Below are positions 63,241 through 64,000 of a stretch of DNA of 64,000 bases, piece by piece. Both the position numbers and the translations under genes were made by a program. Under the pieces are notes generated by a model. That model made no database searches, was not told the DNA's origin, and saw only the letters and a program-made list of their open reading frames with translations. The stretch lies in the NCBI RefSeq assembly GCF_003217495.1, contig NZ_QJSW01000012.1:1-64000 (forward strand), in the 5' to 3' direction. Positions within the stretch are counted from its first letter, which is position 1, and each line of letters begins with the position of its first letter. The DNA is from Paenibacillus barcinonensis (GTDB taxonomy: Bacteria > Bacillota > Bacilli > Paenibacillales > Paenibacillaceae).

Positions 63241-64000
63241 ATGAGCTTAAATACATTGAGTGTTGCCAAGGATACGGTAAGCTATCCGAGATGGATCGTC
63301 TTGCAACTGCTAGAGGAATGCAATTTGCGATGCAAAATGTGTTATGAATGGGGACTCGAAGGGCCTTACAAAAGCAAAAAAACATTAGCGCAGCTGGACC
63401 CGGAGCTGATCAAAAAGATCATCACCCAGTGCAGCCCCGGCAAGCCGTATTACGACTTCTTCGGCGGCGAGCCGCTGATGTACCCTTGGCTGAGCGACAT
63501 TCTCGCCATGATCAATCATTATGGAAGCATAGCGGACTTCCCCACGAACGGCACACTGCTTGAGAAGCATGCCGAGATGCTGGTCGAGACTCCGCCCAAT
63601 AAGATCTGGGTATCGCTCGACGGCCCAGAGGAAATCAACGACAGGCAGAGGGGCAAAGGCGTATTCAAGAAAGTAATCAAAGGAATCGAGAAGCTCTATG
63701 AGCTCCGGCAAAGCAAAGGCAAGCAATTTCCGAAGATGGGTGTATCCTTTATCATTACACCCTTGAACTATATGTACGTCGAGGAATTTTTCTTTAAGCA
63801 GATCGACTTGTCGATGTTGGACCATATCAGCATGGAGGTGCAGCTCTATGCCACGGAAGAGCAGTATGCCCAATATGTGGAGGTTCTTAGCGAGCAATTC
63901 GGCGTGCATGAAGCTCCGTATGCCAAGGGGATGGTCTGGAAAGACATCGGTTCGTTTAGCCAGATCGATATTCCCGAATTAACGAGACAGCTCCATAATG
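63241..64000 (+). CDS. Radical SAM enzyme, truncated by the window end
   Basis: The first 253 residues of a radical SAM protein; no stop is reached. The [4Fe-4S] motif is LLEECNLRCKMCYEWG (C-x3-C-x2-C), followed by YDFFGGEPLMYPWLSDILAM (the GGEPL motif), FPTNGTLLEKH and VSLDGPEEIND. This is the layout of SPASM/PqqE-type radical SAM enzymes, but whether auxiliary cluster cysteines follow lies beyond the window. AGAAGGGG precedes the ATG. It is 27 bases after the glycosyltransferase gene, thus part of the same operon. Confidence 0.85.
   Translation, partial: MSLNTLSVAKDTVSYPRWIVLQLLEECNLRCKMCYEWGLEGPYKSKKTLAQLDPELIKKIITQCSPGKPYYDFFGGEPLMYPWLSDILAMINHYGSIADFPTNGTLLEKHAEMLVETPPNKIWVSLDGPEEINDRQRGKGVFKKVIKGIEKLYELRQSKGKQFPKMGVSFIITPLNYMYVEEFFFKQIDLSMLDHISMEVQLYATEEQYAQYVEVLSEQFGVHEAPYAKGMVWKDIGSFSQIDIPELTRQLHN

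Overview
The window reads as a chromosomal segment of a Paenibacillus-type Firmicute. The signs are strong AGGAGG-type ribosome binding sites, frequent TTG and GTG starts, a Bacillus-order purine operon with PurR boxes and a guanine riboswitch, and proteins that look closest to Paenibacillus and Bacillus families. No tRNA genes and no CRISPR array were seen. Assignments rest on recognising motifs by eye; no database search was run.

Layout. 1-370: tail of an rRNA operon (5S rRNA plus two terminators). 480-7500: fabH under a FapR-type operator, a secreted amidase, topB, then a small graveyard of two broken genes (AraC regulator, ROK kinase) and small genes. 7705-8139: universal stress protein. 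8281-24160: the complete de novo purine operon purEKBCSQLF-(Imm26-like gene)-MNHD, with two PurR boxes, a guanine riboswitch and an attenuator in front. Its gaps carry several copies of a structured repeat, including a three-fold tandem array between purC and purS. 24926-27435: two paralogous CNNM/CBS transporters whose start sites share an unusual SD-hairpin-TTG layout. 27722-32479: mhqO/mhqD-like quinone detoxification pair, hydrolase, ilvA, GNAT acetyltransferase. 32824-43428: secreted and surface proteins, an AraC regulator, small hypotheticals, hydrolases, a DODA-type dioxygenase and DoxX with an FNR/Rex-like site. 43777-51656: YerB-like lipoprotein, phosphate transport pair, CorA, AlkC-like repair protein, YerC and a CbiX-like chelatase; DnaA-box-like motifs cluster on both sides of corA. 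52119-56154: a Nep1-like protein, diacylglycerol kinase and an rRNA/tRNA uracil methyltransferase.

57035-64000 (running off the end) is an accessory biosynthetic locus bordered by a decayed IS256-family transposase: acyl carrier protein, AMP-forming ligase, a BtrH-like papain-fold candidate, a second carrier protein, an ATP-grasp ligase, a GT-B type glycosyltransferase and a radical SAM enzyme. The set recalls butirosin-type carrier-protein chemistry (an ATP-grasp enzyme loading an ACP, a BtrH-type transferase unloading it) but I do not recognise the cluster as a known pathway. The first half is much more AT-rich than the second, which suggests a composite origin.

The purine genes convert PRPP to IMP in one transcription unit. 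The main novelty candidates are the carrier-protein locus, the structured repeats inside the pur operon, the hairpin spacers at the CNNM starts and the DnaA-box clusters.
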